Source: Bacteroidota bacterium (GTDB lineage Bacteria; Bacteroidota; Bacteroidia; Cytophagales; Cyclobacteriaceae). From it: DNA of 64,000 nucleotides. Below are positions 63,331 through 64,000 of the stretch, piece by piece (the stretch's first letter is position 1; each line of letters starts with the position of its first letter). The stretch lies in assembly GCA_016866235.1 (NCBI GenBank), contig VGMW01000002.1, positions 248,001 to 312,000 of the forward strand. The letters run 5' to 3'. Under the pieces are notes generated by a model. It did no database searches. It was not told where the DNA came from and was given only the letters and a program-made list of their open reading frames with translations. The position numbers and the translations under genes are program-made.

Positions 63331-64000
63331 GACTGCTGCGCTGCGTATTCCTCTATCGGCAGGCAACTGCACACGAGGTTACGGTCACCATAAGCATTGT
63401 CGACGCGGCTAACCGATGGCCAAAATTTAGCCTCCTTAACATAAGGAAGCGGGAACGCAGCCTTTTGTCTGGAGTATGGCCTGTCCCACGCATCCGCCGT
63501 GATCACAGCAGCTGTATGCGGTGCCCGCTTCAGCACATTGTTTTCTTTATCGGCTTTGCCCTCTTCAACCTCTCTGATCTCGTTACGGATTTCAATCAGT
63601 GCATCGCAGAAACGATCCAACTCCGGCTTTGATTCACTTTCTGTCGGCTCAATCATAATCGTACCAGCTACCGGGAATGAAACGGTTGGTGCGTGGAATC
63701 CATAATCCATCAATCGCTTGGCCAGGTCCTCAACTTCAATTCCTGATTTTTTGAAATCACGGCAATCGACAATCATTTCATGGGCGCTGCGACCGTTCGT
63801 GCCGGTGTATAAAATTTTAAAATGTCCGTTCAAACGCTCTTTAATGTAATTGGCGTTCAGGATGGCAATTTTGGTCGCGTTGGTTAAGCCCTCGCCGCCC
63901 ATCATGGCGATGTAGGCGTATGAAATAGCAAGAATGCTTGCGCTGCCGAATGGTGCAGCCGATACAGCACTGATGGCCTTAGTGCCACCGGTTGTTACCA
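63327..64000 (-). CDS. gcvP: Glycine dehydrogenase (decarboxylating), C-terminal part, truncated by window edge
   Basis: The open frame runs from 64000 to the TAG at 63327-63329 with no stop, giving the last ~224 residues of a protein whose N-terminus lies outside the window. The text [42 protein letters not shown] and a final [14 protein letters not shown] match the C-terminal domain of GcvP, the PLP-dependent P-protein of the glycine cleavage system. The active lysine is upstream of the visible part. Convergent with AlkB, with stops overlapping by 4 bases. Confidence 0.93.
   Translation of the reverse strand, partial: VTTGGTKAISAVSAAPFGSASILAISYAYIAMMGGEGLTNATKIAILNANYIKERLNGHFKILYTGTNGRSAHEMIVDCRDFKKSGIEVEDLAKRLMDYGFHAPTVSFPVAGTIMIEPTESESKPELDRFCDALIEIRNEIREVEEGKADKENNVLKRAPHTAAVITADAWDRPYSRQKAAFPLPYVKEAKFWPSVSRVDNAYGDRNLVCSCLPIEEYAAQQS

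Overview
This window comes from a Bacteroidota chromosome, most likely a Cytophagales-type bacterium. The family-level signals are: a C-terminal T9SS type A sorting domain (gene at 57773-59935), DUF4270 and DUF2723 proteins, bactofilin, a domain-truncated GT5 'glycogen synthase', a type-2-sized IleRS, an F-ATPase operon without atpD/atpC, and several TAnnTTTG promoter boxes of the Bacteroidota sigma factor. Genes are tightly packed. No gap between the genes I call exceeds about 220 bases, and I saw no rRNA, tRNA, CRISPR array or insertion sequence. It reads as core, vertically inherited chromosome rather than an accessory island.

Layout. 1-5.3 kb: acidic tail of an upstream gene, a HupE/UreJ-like membrane protein and two tandem M1 metallopeptidase paralogues, closed by a strong terminator. 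5.3-6.7 kb: a two-gene arsenosugar-type cassette (AhpD-like protein plus radical SAM ArsS). 6.7-8.4 kb (-): mnmH-recO. 8.6-17.3 kb: M23 peptidase, bactofilin, AtpI-like protein, a small membrane protein, atpB-E-F-H-A-G, then a GNAT-like protein and a VTT membrane protein. 17.3-22.4 kb (-): ridA-gltX-AIM24 family and GT5-DUF4270. 22.6-25.6 kb (+): LPG-synthase-like flippase, zinc peptidase, acyl-CoA dehydrogenase. 25.6-28.0 kb (-): a small envelope/lipid operon (holin-like protein, unknown membrane protein, GGGP synthase-like, LpxL-like). 28.1-37.8 kb (+): sterol-desaturase-like hydroxylase, MMPL exporter, ileS-lspA-fRMsr, Tat-type aminotransferase. 37.8-42.9 kb (-): fatty acid desaturase, psd, gdhA, cdsA, CPBP protease. 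42.9-46.1 kb (+): dus, EamA exporter, DEAD helicase. 46.1-49.9 kb (-): DUF2723 and a membrane protein. 49.9-53.9 kb (+): TPR protein, PRTase, icd, glutamine cyclotransferase. 53.9-59.9 kb (-): SprT-like, small lipoprotein, der, era, HAD phosphatase, T9SS FG-GAP protein. 60.0-63.3 kb (+): murF, M28 peptidase, AlkB. 63.3-64.0 kb (-): 3' end of gcvP, cut by the window edge.

Themes: envelope and lipid metabolism recurs (cdsA, psd, desaturase, hydroxylase, LpxL, GGGPS, lspA, murF, M23/bactofilin), next to energy metabolism (F-ATPase, icd, gdhA, acyl-CoA dehydrogenase) and translation (ileS, gltX, mnmH, dus, der, era). I did not find a clearly undescribed system. The points most worth a second look are the rearranged GIHH signature of IleRS, the two hairpins bracketing atpE, the archaeal-type GGGPS homologue in a lipid operon, the catalytically doubtful short GT5 protein overlapping a DUF4270 lipoprotein, and the arsenosugar pair with no visible arsM. 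Start codons were re-chosen where an upstream extension looked spurious. All family calls are by eye, without database searches.
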